Shown: positions 1 to 7,150 of the stretch, one piece after another | Position numbering within the stretch: position 1 is the stretch's first letter | Layout: every line of letters begins with the position of its first letter | Origin: Aequorivita sinensis | Lineage (GTDB): Bacteria > Bacteroidota > Bacteroidia > Flavobacteriales > Flavobacteriaceae | Assembly (NCBI RefSeq): GCF_006346335.1 | Contig: NZ_VDMC01000009.1 | Location: forward strand, 1 to 64,000 | Length of the DNA stretch: 64,000 nt | Direction of reading: 5' to 3' | Program-made: the position numbers and the translations under genes | The notes under the pieces: generated by a model | What the model was told of the DNA's origin: nothing | Database searches by the model: none | What the model saw: the letters and a program-made list of their open reading frames with translations, nothing else

Positions 1-94
1 CTATCTCCCAAAAGCGGAGTAACAGGGGTAATAATAACATTGCCTCCCACTCCAACTTCAAAAACACTATGGTCAGGGTTGTAGCTTAGGTGTA

Positions 95-139
95 TTATGC
101 CTTCCTCTCGGTCGGGCCTCCCTCGTCGGAGGCAGGAGG
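95..139. repeat. In-frame palindromic insert A in the RHS core
   Basis: On the plus strand a stem arm TGCCTTC (98-104) faces GGAGGCA (128-134) around a 23-base loop. The insert replaces the expected YYPFG motif: the protein reads YYP, then SCLRRGRPDREEG, then IHLSYN, so about 33 bases are added without changing frame. It shares its ends and loop with insert B at 215-287. Confidence 0.7.
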
Positions 140-214
140 GATAATATTGGTTTTCTTCAATTAAGGTTACCATCCCATCATTGGGGTCTTGAGTGTATTT
201 AGCACGAATATTTA

Positions 215-287
215 TGCCTTCCTCTCGGCCTGCCATCACCCTCTCGGTCGTGCCTCCCTCGTCGGTGATGAGCCCTCGTCGGAGGCA
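215..287. repeat. In-frame palindromic insert B with a second copy nested in its loop
   Basis: The outer arms TGCCTTC (215-221) and GGAGGCA (281-287) are the same as in insert A. Inside the loop sits a second palindrome with different arms, CATCACC (234-240) and GGTGATG (264-270), whose 23-base loop (241-263) matches the loop of insert A (105-127) at all but one base. In the RHS frame it splits the conserved TDHLGNIR motif into TDH and NIRAKY with about 24 extra residues and keeps the frame open. Confidence 0.7.
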
Positions 288-407
288 AGAGTGGTCGGTA
301 TAGTTAAAAACATAATTATAACTTGTGCCACCCCCAGACGCTAACACTTTTACATACCCTTCGGCAGTAGGAAAGAAGTCTAATGCTGTGTTTTTGTATT
401 GAAATCC

Positions 408-431
408 ACTTGTGCTGAGCAAAGTCGAAGT
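408..431. repeat. 24-bp palindrome-ended insert flanked by ATCC direct repeats
   Basis: The block starts ACTT and ends AAGT and has an inner TGCT/AGCA pair. It is flanked by ATCC at 404-407 and 432-435. Removing the block and one ATCC-adjacent junction gives the expected RHS text EYMDGFQYKN; with it the protein reads EYMDTSTLLSTSGFQYKN. The core resembles the GCTGAGC/GTCGAAG palindromes scattered through flavobacterial genomes. Confidence 0.6.
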
Positions 432-749
432 ATCCATGTACTCAGTTGTTGTAATTGTTGAGCGGAATGTTGCTTTCTTTTTTAGTTTTATCCCTGTGGC
501 ATCGTAAAAATACTCAATTTTTCCGCCATTGTAAAATGTAATTTCTGTAGGTAGATTTAAGTGGTTGTATTTTATGTTAGTAATTTGCTTGTCTTTGTTT
601 TCAATTAAATTGCCATATTCATCATAAAAAAATTCTTGTGAGCTTGAAGTGTTTTGGTCATCATATCCATCAGGATCTAATTCATAATCGCGAACATTAA
701 TTAATTTATTGCTATTATTGTTTTCGTCATATCTATAAACCAAATCGTC

Positions 750-850
750 TATTCCCCCGCTGGTGCGCGATTGTATCGCGTTCCTCGCACAATTTTAATT
801 AAACTATCCTATTCACCCGCTACAGCACGACTCCTATCCACGCTACAGCA
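750..850. repeat. Palindromic repeat DNA at the broken upstream end of the RHS fragment
   Basis: CGCGAT (766-771) pairs with ATCGCG (775-780) around TGT, with GTGCG/CGCAC arms further out (763-767 and 786-790). CGCTACAGC occurs twice just beyond (about 819-827 and 839-847). This is REP-like DNA and marks the point where RHS coding similarity ends. Confidence 0.5.
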
Positions 851-1159
851 AAAAAAAATCGACGGAGTCAATCCTTTTTTATGGTTCTCTGCATTTCAAT
901 AAAAAGCAAAATTTTTCAACCAAAATACTTAAAAACTATAAAATCTCTAATTTTTTTCTTTCCAGAAAGAAACGGTACCTAGCTTCGAGATGGAATTTTA
1001 AGACTGTGGAAAACCACGCGATGTTCTCGAAGCTTCGGGAATGCGGGAGCGGGGAAACCACATGAAGCTCACGTGACTTCAAAAATGCCGGAGCGGAGTT
1101 TTCGATCTACAGATTTCATGAATTGTAAACATATAAGTAAACTATGGCAACCAATCCAA
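795..1159. other. Intergenic, GC-richer structured block, no gene recognised
   Basis: After the REP-like DNA comes AT-rich sequence, then from about 975 a GC-richer block. AGCTTCGAGA (981-990) pairs perfectly with TCTCGAAGCT (1025-1034), and an inner GTGG/CCAC hairpin lies between them. TGAAG/CTTCA arms follow near 1060-1082. The only long reading frame (1073-1297, plus) has no family resemblance and overlaps the small minus-strand ORF. It may be a structured RNA or a remnant of a mobile element. Confidence 0.35.
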
Positions 1160-1354
1160 TTAATAAACAATTTTGAATGTATAACCAACCAAAGCGTTTT
1201 TCTTCAACTCGCGCTCATTGTAAAAAGTGTTGAATTTTTTCTTGCCCAAATGAAAAAAATACCGAATAATAGCACCAAACCATTCAGAAGAATTTAATTC
1301 TGCGTCTGCTTCATTTTGCCATTCCATACCTTCTTTATCGTCAGCTTTTTTCAT
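1160..1354 (-). CDS. Small hypothetical protein, 64 aa
   Basis: I do not recognise this protein. It starts MKKADDKEGMEWQNEADAEL, is acidic at the N-terminus and basic and aromatic at the C-terminus, and has no signal peptide or clear membrane segment. It begins 26 bases after the LysE-family stop on the same strand, so the two could be cotranscribed. The overlapping plus-strand ORF at 1073-1297 is less plausible. Reality as a gene is uncertain. Confidence 0.35.
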   Translation of the reverse strand: MKKADDKEGMEWQNEADAELNSSEWFGAIIRYFFHLGKKKFNTFYNERELKKNALVGYTFKIVY

Positions 1355-1380
1355 AATTAATCACAATCAAAAATAAATAG

Positions 1381-1995
1381 TTATGGCAGCAAAATAAAAA
1401 CAGCTATTCCTACAAATACCACAATCTGCAACCACTTTAAAACAGTATTTATGCGTTTCCACTTCATTAGCAAATTAGATATTCGTCCTGCTAAAAGCGC
1501 TATCAAGCTGAAAACAAAAAAAGAAACTATCATAAAGGTAATTCCCAACACATAAAACTGGTAAACCGTATTGCCTTCTTTATCCCAAAGAAAACCAGGG
1601 AAAAACGCCAAAAAGAAAATCATTACTTTAGGGTTTAACAAGTTCATTATCACCCCCGTTTTAAAGAGCTGCCAATATGTTTTTTTTGGAGCATTATTGG
1701 TAAAAGTAATTTCTGAATCACTTTTAAAAACCGAATACGCTAAATAAAGCAGGTAGCAAGCTCCCAAAATTTTAATGCCGTAGAAAACTTCTTCGGAAGT
1801 TGTTATTATCGCAGAAACTCCAAAAGCCAATAAGGTGGTATGCACAATACATCCACTAATTAAACCAGCTGTTGTGGCTATTCCACTTTTAGTGCCATTT
1901 ACTAACGATTGTGTAAGCACATAAATATTGTCTGGCCCCGGAGAAAGTGCAAGTGCCAAAGTTGCAATGGTAAAAGAAATTAGGGTTTCAATCAT
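1381..1995 (-). CDS. LysE/RhtB family amino-acid exporter
   Basis: The 204-residue protein has the length and six-helix pattern of LysE/RhtB/CadD exporters of the inner membrane, which extrude amino acids or similar small metabolites. The family signature SPGPDN is at residues 18-23, after the first hydrophobic stretch, and a second conserved stretch NLLNPKVMIFFLAFFPGF lies mid-protein. The last helix ends at the C-terminus (FILLP). Substrate cannot be read from sequence. Its stop lies 26 bases before the small ORF at 1160-1354; pyrD upstream ends at 2117, leaving a 121-base gap with a short repeat. Confidence 0.9.
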   Translation of the reverse strand: MIETLISFTIATLALALSPGPDNIYVLTQSLVNGTKSGIATTAGLISGCIVHTTLLAFGVSAIITTSEEVFYGIKILGACYLLYLAYSVFKSDSEITFTNNAPKKTYWQLFKTGVIMNLLNPKVMIFFLAFFPGFLWDKEGNTVYQFYVLGITFMIVSFFVFSLIALLAGRISNLLMKWKRINTVLKWLQIVVFVGIAVFILLP

Positions 1996-2091
1996 AAAAA
2001 ATGACTTAGTACTATAAGATATACGACCTAGGATTTGCTCTAATATACTTTTAAATATTGATTGCTGATAATTGAAAACGCTAAATAATTT

Positions 2092-2124
2092 GTCTTACGT
2101 CTTATGTCTTATTGTCTTAAGTCC
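2092..2124. repeat. GTCTTA-type microrepeat overlapping the pyrD stop codon
   Basis: Four imperfect copies of a 7-9 base unit (GTCTTACGTCTTATGTCTTA and on) run through the pyrD stop codon at 2117-2119. The same words build the longer tandem array at 4715-4888. Confidence 0.7.
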
Positions 2125-3151
2125 TTTTAAGAATGGCTTTATTTATTCGTTTTATTAAACCCGGTCCTTCATAAATAAACCCTGTGTACAGCTGAACCAA
2201 ACTCGCTCCAGCTTCAAGCTTTTCGAGTGCATCTTCAGCTGAATGAATTCCGCCTACTCCAATTATTGGAAACGATTTATTACTCTTTTCTGAAAGATAA
2301 CGGATTACTTCTGTGGCACGCGTATTAAGAGGTTTTCCACTTAATCCTCCCATTTCGATTTTATTCTCTGAAGTAAGTCCATCTCGTGAAATAGTAGTAT
2401 TTGTGGCAATTACACCATCAATCTTTGTAGTATTTACAATGTCAATAATATCGGTTAGCTGCTCATCTGTTAAATCTGGAGCGATCTTTAAAAGAATTGG
2501 CTTACGTTTTTCTTTTTTGTTATTTCTGTCTTGAAGCGTTTGCAACAAGTCGGTTAAAGGTTTCTTTTCTTGTAACGCACGAAGGTTTGGTGTGTTGGGC
2601 GAACTTACATTTACAACAAAGTAATCTACATAGTTGAACAATGAATCGAAACAAATGATATAATCATTAACCGCTTCTTCATTTGGCGTAACTTTATTTT
2701 TACCAATATTCCCACCAATTAAAACCCTTCTTTTATCTCCAAGTGCAGGGTTTTGCTTTAACCTTTCTACGGCTTCTGCTACTCCCCCATTATTAAACCC
2801 CATTCGGTTAATAACAGCTGAATCTTCCTGTAATCGGAATAAACGAGGCTTCTCATTTCCGGCTTGAGGTTTTGGAGTAACGGTTCCAATTTCGATAAAG
2901 CCAAACCCGAGATTTGACAATTCTTTATAAAGTTTTGCATCTTTATCAAAACCTGCTGCAAGACCTACGGGGTTTGGAAATTTTAAACCAAAAAGCTCGC
3001 GTTCAAGTTTTTTATCTTCAACTTTATAAATACTTCGGAAAAGACCTCCAAAACCAAGTTTATGGCAGAATTGAAGTAATGAAAATGTAAAATGATGAAT
3101 TTTCTCAGGATCGAAGCTGAAAAATATGGGACGGATGATAGTTTTATACAT
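2117..3151 (-). CDS. pyrD: Dihydroorotate dehydrogenase (quinone), class 2
   Basis: This enzyme oxidises dihydroorotate to orotate at the cytoplasmic membrane, passing electrons to quinone, the fourth step of pyrimidine synthesis. The 344-residue length and the N-terminal extension before the barrel (residues 1-45) fit class 2. AGFDK is at 66-70 and [10 protein letters not shown] at 181-190, with Ser184 as the expected class 2 catalytic base. The FMN phosphate-binding segment IGVGGI is near the C-terminus. The start gives the usual [12 protein letters not shown]-terminus. A TATTTTTG box lies 18 bases upstream (3169-3176). The stop codon sits inside a short tandem repeat. Confidence 0.97.
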   Translation of the reverse strand: MYKTIIRPIFFSFDPEKIHHFTFSLLQFCHKLGFGGLFRSIYKVEDKKLERELFGLKFPNPVGLAAGFDKDAKLYKELSNLGFGFIEIGTVTPKPQAGNEKPRLFRLQEDSAVINRMGFNNGGVAEAVERLKQNPALGDKRRVLIGGNIGKNKVTPNEEAVNDYIICFDSLFNYVDYFVVNVSSPNTPNLRALQEKKPLTDLLQTLQDRNNKKEKRKPILLKIAPDLTDEQLTDIIDIVNTTKIDGVIATNTTISRDGLTSENKIEMGGLSGKPLNTRATEVIRYLSEKSNKSFPIIGVGGIHSAEDALEKLEAGASLVQLYTGFIYEGPGLIKRINKAILKRT

Positions 3152-3168
3152 AATTGCAAAATGTGGTA

Positions 3169-3176
3169 CAAAAATA
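3169..3176 (-). promoter_or_regulatory. Predicted -7 box of pyrD
   Basis: On the minus strand the sequence reads TATTTTTG, matching the Bacteroidota -7 consensus TAnnTTTG, with about 18 bases to the start codon. No convincing TTTG is seen at -33. Confidence 0.5.
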
Positions 3177-3237
3177 CACTAAACTATGTATTTGTTATTT
3201 TGAATATGCTTTATTTTGTATTGTAAATGAAAAAGAC

Positions 3238-4500
3238 ATGATTGAAAAACAACACATTATTGACCGCTTTAAAAGTTATGTAACTATTGACACCGAAAGT
3301 GACCCAAATAGCGACACAACTCCGAGTACCGAAAAGCAATGGGATTTAGCAAATAAACTAGCTGAGGAGCTAAAAGAAATAGGTATGGAAGACGTAAGCA
3401 TCGACGAAAACGCTTACATTATGGCTACTTTGCCATCAAATGTTCCACATGATGTTCCGGTAATTGGTTTTGTATCGCATTTTGATACTTCCCCTGACTT
3501 TACAGGTGCCAACGTTAAACCTCAGATAATCGAAAATTATGATGGGAAAGACATTGTTCTGAATGAAGAACAAGATATCGTTCTTTCTCCGGATTATTTC
3601 GAAGACTTATTGTTGTACAAAGGTCAGACCCTTATCACTACTGACGGAACAACACTTTTGGGTGCCGATGATAAAGCTGGAATTACCGAGATTGTTTCGG
3701 CTATGGAATATCTAATTAATCACCCTGAAATAAAACACGGAAAAATTCGTGTAGGTTTCACTCCCGATGAAGAAATTGGTCGTGGCGCACATAAATTCGA
3801 CGTAGAAAAATTTGGTGCTGAATGGGCCTATACTATGGACGGAAGTCAAGTGGGTGAATTAGAATACGAAAACTTTAACGCAGCAGGTGCCGTAGTTACA
3901 ATTAAAGGAAAAATTGTACACCCAGGCTATGCAAAAGGGAAAATGGTAAACAGTATGTACATTGCTACAGACTTTATCAATTCCTTACCAAGACTTGAAA
4001 CACCAGAACACACAGAAGGTCGTGAAGGGTTCTTTCACTTACACAATATAAAAGGAAGTGTAGACGAGACGCAACTTCAATATATTATCCGCGATCACGA
4101 CAGAGGGCATTTTGAAGCTCGAAAAGAAATGATTCAAAAACTTGCTGATGATTTAAATGAACAATTTGAAACAGAGGCTGTATCGGTTGAAATAAAAGAC
4201 CAATATTTTAATATGCGTGAAAAGGTGGAGCCTGTAATGCATATTGTAAATATAGCTGAAGAAGCTATGTTACAAGCAAACATCAAACCTTTAATAAAAC
4301 CTATTAGAGGTGGAACAGATGGCTCGCAATTAAGCTTTATGGGACTTCCTTGTCCAAATATTTTTGCTGGTGGTCATAACTTCCACGGTAGATACGAGTA
4401 CGTACCTGTTGAGAGCATGATTAAAGCGGTAGAAGTAATTGTAAACATTGCGAAAATTACAGCTGAAGACCTTACTAAATTTAAGACAGAAGCAAAATAA
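3238..4500 (+). CDS. pepT: Peptidase T (tripeptide aminopeptidase)
   Basis: Cytoplasmic M20 family metallopeptidase that removes the N-terminal residue from tripeptides. I place the start at the ATG at 3238 ([20 protein letters not shown], 420 aa), which matches the family N-terminus; the frame stays open upstream but that stretch looks non-coding. Zinc-site motifs are visible: SHFDTSPD (His81, Asp83), GADDKAG (Asp144), and [11 protein letters not shown] (Glu178/Glu179). The lid domain follows and the C-terminal GGTDGSQLS and [11 protein letters not shown] segments are typical. It is followed by a strong hairpin terminator. Divergent from pyrD, with 86 bases between starts. Confidence 0.95.
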   Translation: MIEKQHIIDRFKSYVTIDTESDPNSDTTPSTEKQWDLANKLAEELKEIGMEDVSIDENAYIMATLPSNVPHDVPVIGFVSHFDTSPDFTGANVKPQIIENYDGKDIVLNEEQDIVLSPDYFEDLLLYKGQTLITTDGTTLLGADDKAGITEIVSAMEYLINHPEIKHGKIRVGFTPDEEIGRGAHKFDVEKFGAEWAYTMDGSQVGELEYENFNAAGAVVTIKGKIVHPGYAKGKMVNSMYIATDFINSLPRLETPEHTEGREGFFHLHNIKGSVDETQLQYIIRDHDRGHFEARKEMIQKLADDLNEQFETEAVSVEIKDQYFNMREKVEPVMHIVNIAEEAMLQANIKPLIKPIRGGTDGSQLSFMGLPCPNIFAGGHNFHGRYEYVPVESMIKAVEVIVNIAKITAEDLTKFKTEAK

Positions 4501-4514
4501 ACGCTGAAAAAATA

Positions 4515-4560
4515 AGCACCAAATTCCAAAGATATTCTTATGGAATTTGGTGCTTTTATT
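4515..4560 (+). terminator. Terminator after pepT
   Basis: A perfect 14-bp inverted repeat, AGCACCAAATTCCA (4515-4528) and TGGAATTTGGTGCT (4541-4554), is followed by TTTATTATT. Confidence 0.85.
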
Positions 4561-4574
4561 ATTGTACAAATCAA

Positions 4575-4714
4575 AATTTAATCACTCCCTTATAATTACA
4601 CAATTGGAGTATACTTTTATTAATTAACGGCTTAATATTAAGTTCACCAATTAAAGTTAATTTTAAAAACCTGATCAATCCATTTAACATTAATATAAAG
4701 TTGTCAAATATCAA
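4575..4714. other. AT-rich intergenic stretch
   Basis: Between the pepT terminator and the tandem array I see no ORF, hairpin or promoter box worth calling. Confidence 0.5.
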
Positions 4715-4888
4715 GTCTTACGTCTTAAGTCCTACAGCGCAGCGGTCATACGTCTTACGTCCTACAGCGCAGCGGTCTTACGTCTTACATCCTTCAGCGC
4801 AGCGGTCATACGTCTTACGTCCTTCAGCGTAGCGGTCTTAAGCCCTATGTCTTACGTCCTTCAGCACAGCGGTCTTACGTCTTAAGTC
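4715..4888. repeat. Tandem repeat array, 30-bp unit, about 5.5 copies
   Basis: The unit has two halves: two or three GTCTTACGTCTTA-type words, then ACAGCGCAGCG (variants TTCAGCGTAGCG, TTCAGCACAGCG). Copies start at about 4715, 4745, 4775, 4805 and 4835; the fifth is 37 bases long because of one extra 7-base word, and the array ends with a partial copy. Units are contiguous with no spacers. It lies between the converging pepT and DUF445 genes. Confidence 0.9.
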
Positions 4889-4916
4889 TAAAAAAATACA
4901 CAACCGAATTTTAGTG

Positions 4917-6155
4917 TTAAATGAACAAATGAGTAAGTGTATAAATTAGCAATCCTACAAAACCACCTACCAAAGTACCGTTTATACGTATAAACTGAAG
5001 ATCTTTTCCCACTTCCAACTCTAGTTTCTCACTGAGTTCTTTCCCTTTCCAACCAGCAACAGTGCTACTTATAAGCGCTTCTACTTCATCTCTATTTTTT
5101 AATGTCATTCTATATAAAAAATGACGAACCCAACTATTTATCCTATTGCTAATGTCTTGATTATCAATAAGGCTATGCGATAACTTTTGAATATTACTTT
5201 GTAGATATCCTTGTAATTGTGAGTTAGGATTTTCTAGGTTTTGCAATAAAAGACCTTTAATAGATTGCCACGCATCATCGGTGTAAGATCTTAAGTTTTG
5301 CTCAGTTAATACTTCTTGTTTTAACTTCTCAAATTTCTCCTTCCATTGCTCAGAAACAAGAATTTCTTCAGAGAATCCTTGTAAATTTTTCGTAAGTTTT
5401 TTCCGAATAAAATGCTCCTTATCCGATTCTATTTCATCAATAAATTTTATCAAACCTTCAACTACTTCATTTGAAATTTTTCTACCAGCTAAAAAAGCGA
5501 TAAATGGTCTGTTTTCAGATAATCGGTGAAGTATCATCTCTTGGCTTTCATTGATGTACTCTTTAATTTCAGGTAGTAGAATTTCCAATAAGGTGATATG
5601 TTCATTTTTATCAATAAAGTATTTAATACCTGAGGATGAAATTTTCTGAAAATCAATTTCACGTAAAATCTCCGTCCCTTTGTTTGCTAAAAATTGTTCT
5701 ACATCCTTATCCTGAAGGTCTGAAATGATTTTTTGAGTAAGATTAATAATTTCTTTCTCCAGAATTTTTTGACTAGCGGGCTTATTTAGCCATTCCGAGA
5801 CCCATTTTACAACATTTAATTTTTCTATATACGGCCGTATATTTTCGGGATTTAAGAAGTTGTCTTTTACAAACTTCCCTAAATTTTGTCCTAGATCGTC
5901 TTTTTTTCGCTCTATCAAATTTGTGTGAGGTATAGGAATTCCAAGAGGATGTTTAAAAATAGCCGTTACAGCAAACCAATCAGCCAGCGCTCCAACCATC
6001 CCAGCCTCCGAAAACGCTTCTACATACCCCATCCAAGCTTCACTACCTTGATGTTGAAGGTAAACCATCACTCCATATACAATCGCCATAAAAAAGAATA
6101 GCCCAGTCGCCAATCTTTTGTGTTTTCGCAATTGATTCTTCTTAATGTCGGACAT
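4917..6155 (-). CDS. DUF445 family membrane protein
   Basis: A 412-residue protein with one hydrophobic segment near the N-terminus (about residues 17-33), a conserved cytoplasm-facing stretch containing GALADWFAVTAIFKHPLGIPIPHT (about 55-80), a long helical middle, and a final membrane segment GFVGLLIYTLTHLFI. This is the usual layout of DUF445 proteins (the E. coli YjiN type). Function is unknown. It is a lone gene: a terminator-like hairpin separates it from yajC upstream and the tandem array follows it. Confidence 0.85.
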   Translation of the reverse strand: MSDIKKNQLRKHKRLATGLFFFMAIVYGVMVYLQHQGSEAWMGYVEAFSEAGMVGALADWFAVTAIFKHPLGIPIPHTNLIERKKDDLGQNLGKFVKDNFLNPENIRPYIEKLNVVKWVSEWLNKPASQKILEKEIINLTQKIISDLQDKDVEQFLANKGTEILREIDFQKISSSGIKYFIDKNEHITLLEILLPEIKEYINESQEMILHRLSENRPFIAFLAGRKISNEVVEGLIKFIDEIESDKEHFIRKKLTKNLQGFSEEILVSEQWKEKFEKLKQEVLTEQNLRSYTDDAWQSIKGLLLQNLENPNSQLQGYLQSNIQKLSHSLIDNQDISNRINSWVRHFLYRMTLKNRDEVEALISSTVAGWKGKELSEKLELEVGKDLQFIRINGTLVGGFVGLLIYTLTHLFI

Positions 6156-6248
6156 AGTAAATACGGCGATAAATTAGGAGATAATATTTAAAACTAGCAA
6201 ATTAGATATTCTGAAGAGCGTTTAGCCTCACAAGAATTCTCTAAAATA

Positions 6249-6288
6249 AAAAACTCCCTCAACTATATAAAATAGAGAAGGAGTTTTT
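6249..6288 (-). terminator. Terminator after the nusB-DUF1573-yajC group
   Basis: AAAAACTCC (6249-6257) pairs with GGAGTTTTT (6280-6288), so the hairpin has a T run in either direction. It lies 22 bases after the yajC stop on the minus strand. Confidence 0.75.
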
Positions 6289-6309
6289 AATTCAAAAAGG
6301 AACAATTTT

Positions 6310-6600
6310 CTATTTCTTTTCTTTAACAGGTGCGTTTAGTTTTGCTGTTCTTTCCATAGAAATGGCAGATCTTTCAAACTTCATTTTTCCAGCAAGGCTT
6401 TCAATAACACAAGTTCCATCATCAGACAGTTCTAATATTTTACCGTGCAGTCCTCCTGTTGTAATAACTCTATCGCCTTTTTTAAGCTGAGCAGCGAACT
6501 GCTTTTCTTGTTTGGCTTTTTTCATTTGTGGGCGTATCAAGAAAAGATACATCACCAAAAACAATAATATTATAGGTAAAAAACCTTGTATTTGTTCCAT
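6310..6600 (-). CDS. yajC: Preprotein translocase subunit YajC
   Basis: A 96-residue small membrane protein of the SecDF-YajC accessory complex of the Sec translocon. One membrane helix (about residues 5-22) is followed by LIRPQMKKAKQ and the conserved KKGDRVITTGGLHGKI segment, then a short basic tail. It sits 27 bases after the DUF1573 lipoprotein gene and is last in the presumed nusB-DUF1573-yajC transcription unit, a common order in this group. Confidence 0.95.
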   Translation of the reverse strand: MEQIQGFLPIILLFLVMYLFLIRPQMKKAKQEKQFAAQLKKGDRVITTGGLHGKILELSDDGTCVIESLAGKMKFERSAISMERTAKLNAPVKEKK

Positions 6601-6627
6601 AGTAATTTTTAAATTCCAGTAAGTAAA

Positions 6628-7098
6628 TTATGAGGTTGGTAGCTGTTTTGCTCCACCTTTAGGGGTAACGAAAGCCTTAATAGTTAAGGTTTCTACTCCT
6701 GCTTTAGTATTTGTAGTAATAGTTACAGTCTTGCTAACTTGGTTTTGACCAGCACCGTTGAATTTAACTAAAAGTTCACCAGATTCTCCTGGAGCAACTG
6801 GTTCCTTAGTATATTCTGGAACAGTACATCCACAGCTACTTTTAGCGTTAACTATCATTAATGGAGCATCTCCAGTGTTTTTAAATTTAAATACGTGCTC
6901 AACAGGTGTATTTTGCTCGATAGTTCCGAAGTCGTATTGACCTTCTTCAAAAGTCATTACTGGAAATTTTCCAGATTCTGCATCACGTGCTTCTGCTGCT
7001 GCTACATTTTCTTCGTTTACCTTATCTGCTGCATTATCTTTACAAGAAGAAAACGCAAAAACAGAAAGTATAGCTACAAATAAAACTGATTTTTTCAT
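6628..7098 (-). CDS. DUF1573 domain lipoprotein
   Basis: A 156-residue exported lipoprotein: signal MKKSVLFVAILSVFAFSS with lipid-attachment Cys19, then a short acidic linker. The rest is one DUF1573 domain, an immunoglobulin-like fold: MTFEEGQYDFGTIEQN, VFKFKNTGDAPLMI, SSCGCTVPEY (a conserved Cys pair) and a C-terminal beta strand region. DUF1573 proteins are widespread in Bacteroidota without a defined biochemical role. A TATTTTTG box at 7128-7135 could give it its own promoter in addition to readthrough from nusB. Confidence 0.88.
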   Translation of the reverse strand: MKKSVLFVAILSVFAFSSCKDNAADKVNEENVAAAEARDAESGKFPVMTFEEGQYDFGTIEQNTPVEHVFKFKNTGDAPLMIVNAKSSCGCTVPEYTKEPVAPGESGELLVKFNGAGQNQVSKTVTITTNTKAGVETLTIKAFVTPKGGAKQLPTS

Positions 7099-7127
7099 TT
7101 TTTTAATTTTTTATGTTTTTAGCAGGG

Positions 7128-7135
7128 CAAAAATA
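7128..7135 (-). promoter_or_regulatory. Predicted -7 box before the DUF1573 gene
   Basis: Minus strand TATTTTTG, 30 bases upstream of the start codon, in the 52-base gap after nusB. Confidence 0.4.
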
Positions 7136-7150
7136 AACAATATTTTACTC

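Larger units (their letters stand above)
1..794 (-). pseudogene. RHS/YD-repeat core fragment, no start codon, runs off the window
   Basis: The minus strand is open from just after a TAA (795-797) to base 1. Conceptual translation gives typical Bacteroidota RHS/YD-repeat text: DDLVYRYDENNNSNKLINV, then FFYDEYGNLIENKDKQIT, GGKIEYFYDATGIKLK, GFQYKNTALDFFPTAEGYV, and YTQDPNDGMVTLIEENQYYP. RHS proteins are large secreted polymorphic-toxin or cell-surface proteins with a variable C-terminus; that end lies beyond base 1. No plausible start codon exists at the upstream end, which is replaced by palindromic repeat DNA (about 750-850), so this looks like a displaced or 5'-truncated piece. Three extra in-frame blocks interrupt conserved motifs (see repeats at 95-139, 215-287 and 408-431). 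Family assignment is firm. Whether any product is made is doubtful. Confidence 0.75.

Noticed and set aside
1073-1297. Plus-strand ORF of 74 codons opposite the 64-aa ORF
   Set aside because: No family resemblance, starts in the structured block and overlaps a more plausible minus-strand ORF.
4715-4888. CRISPR-like look of the 30-bp repeat array
   Set aside because: The copies are contiguous, there are no unique spacers and no cas genes nearby.
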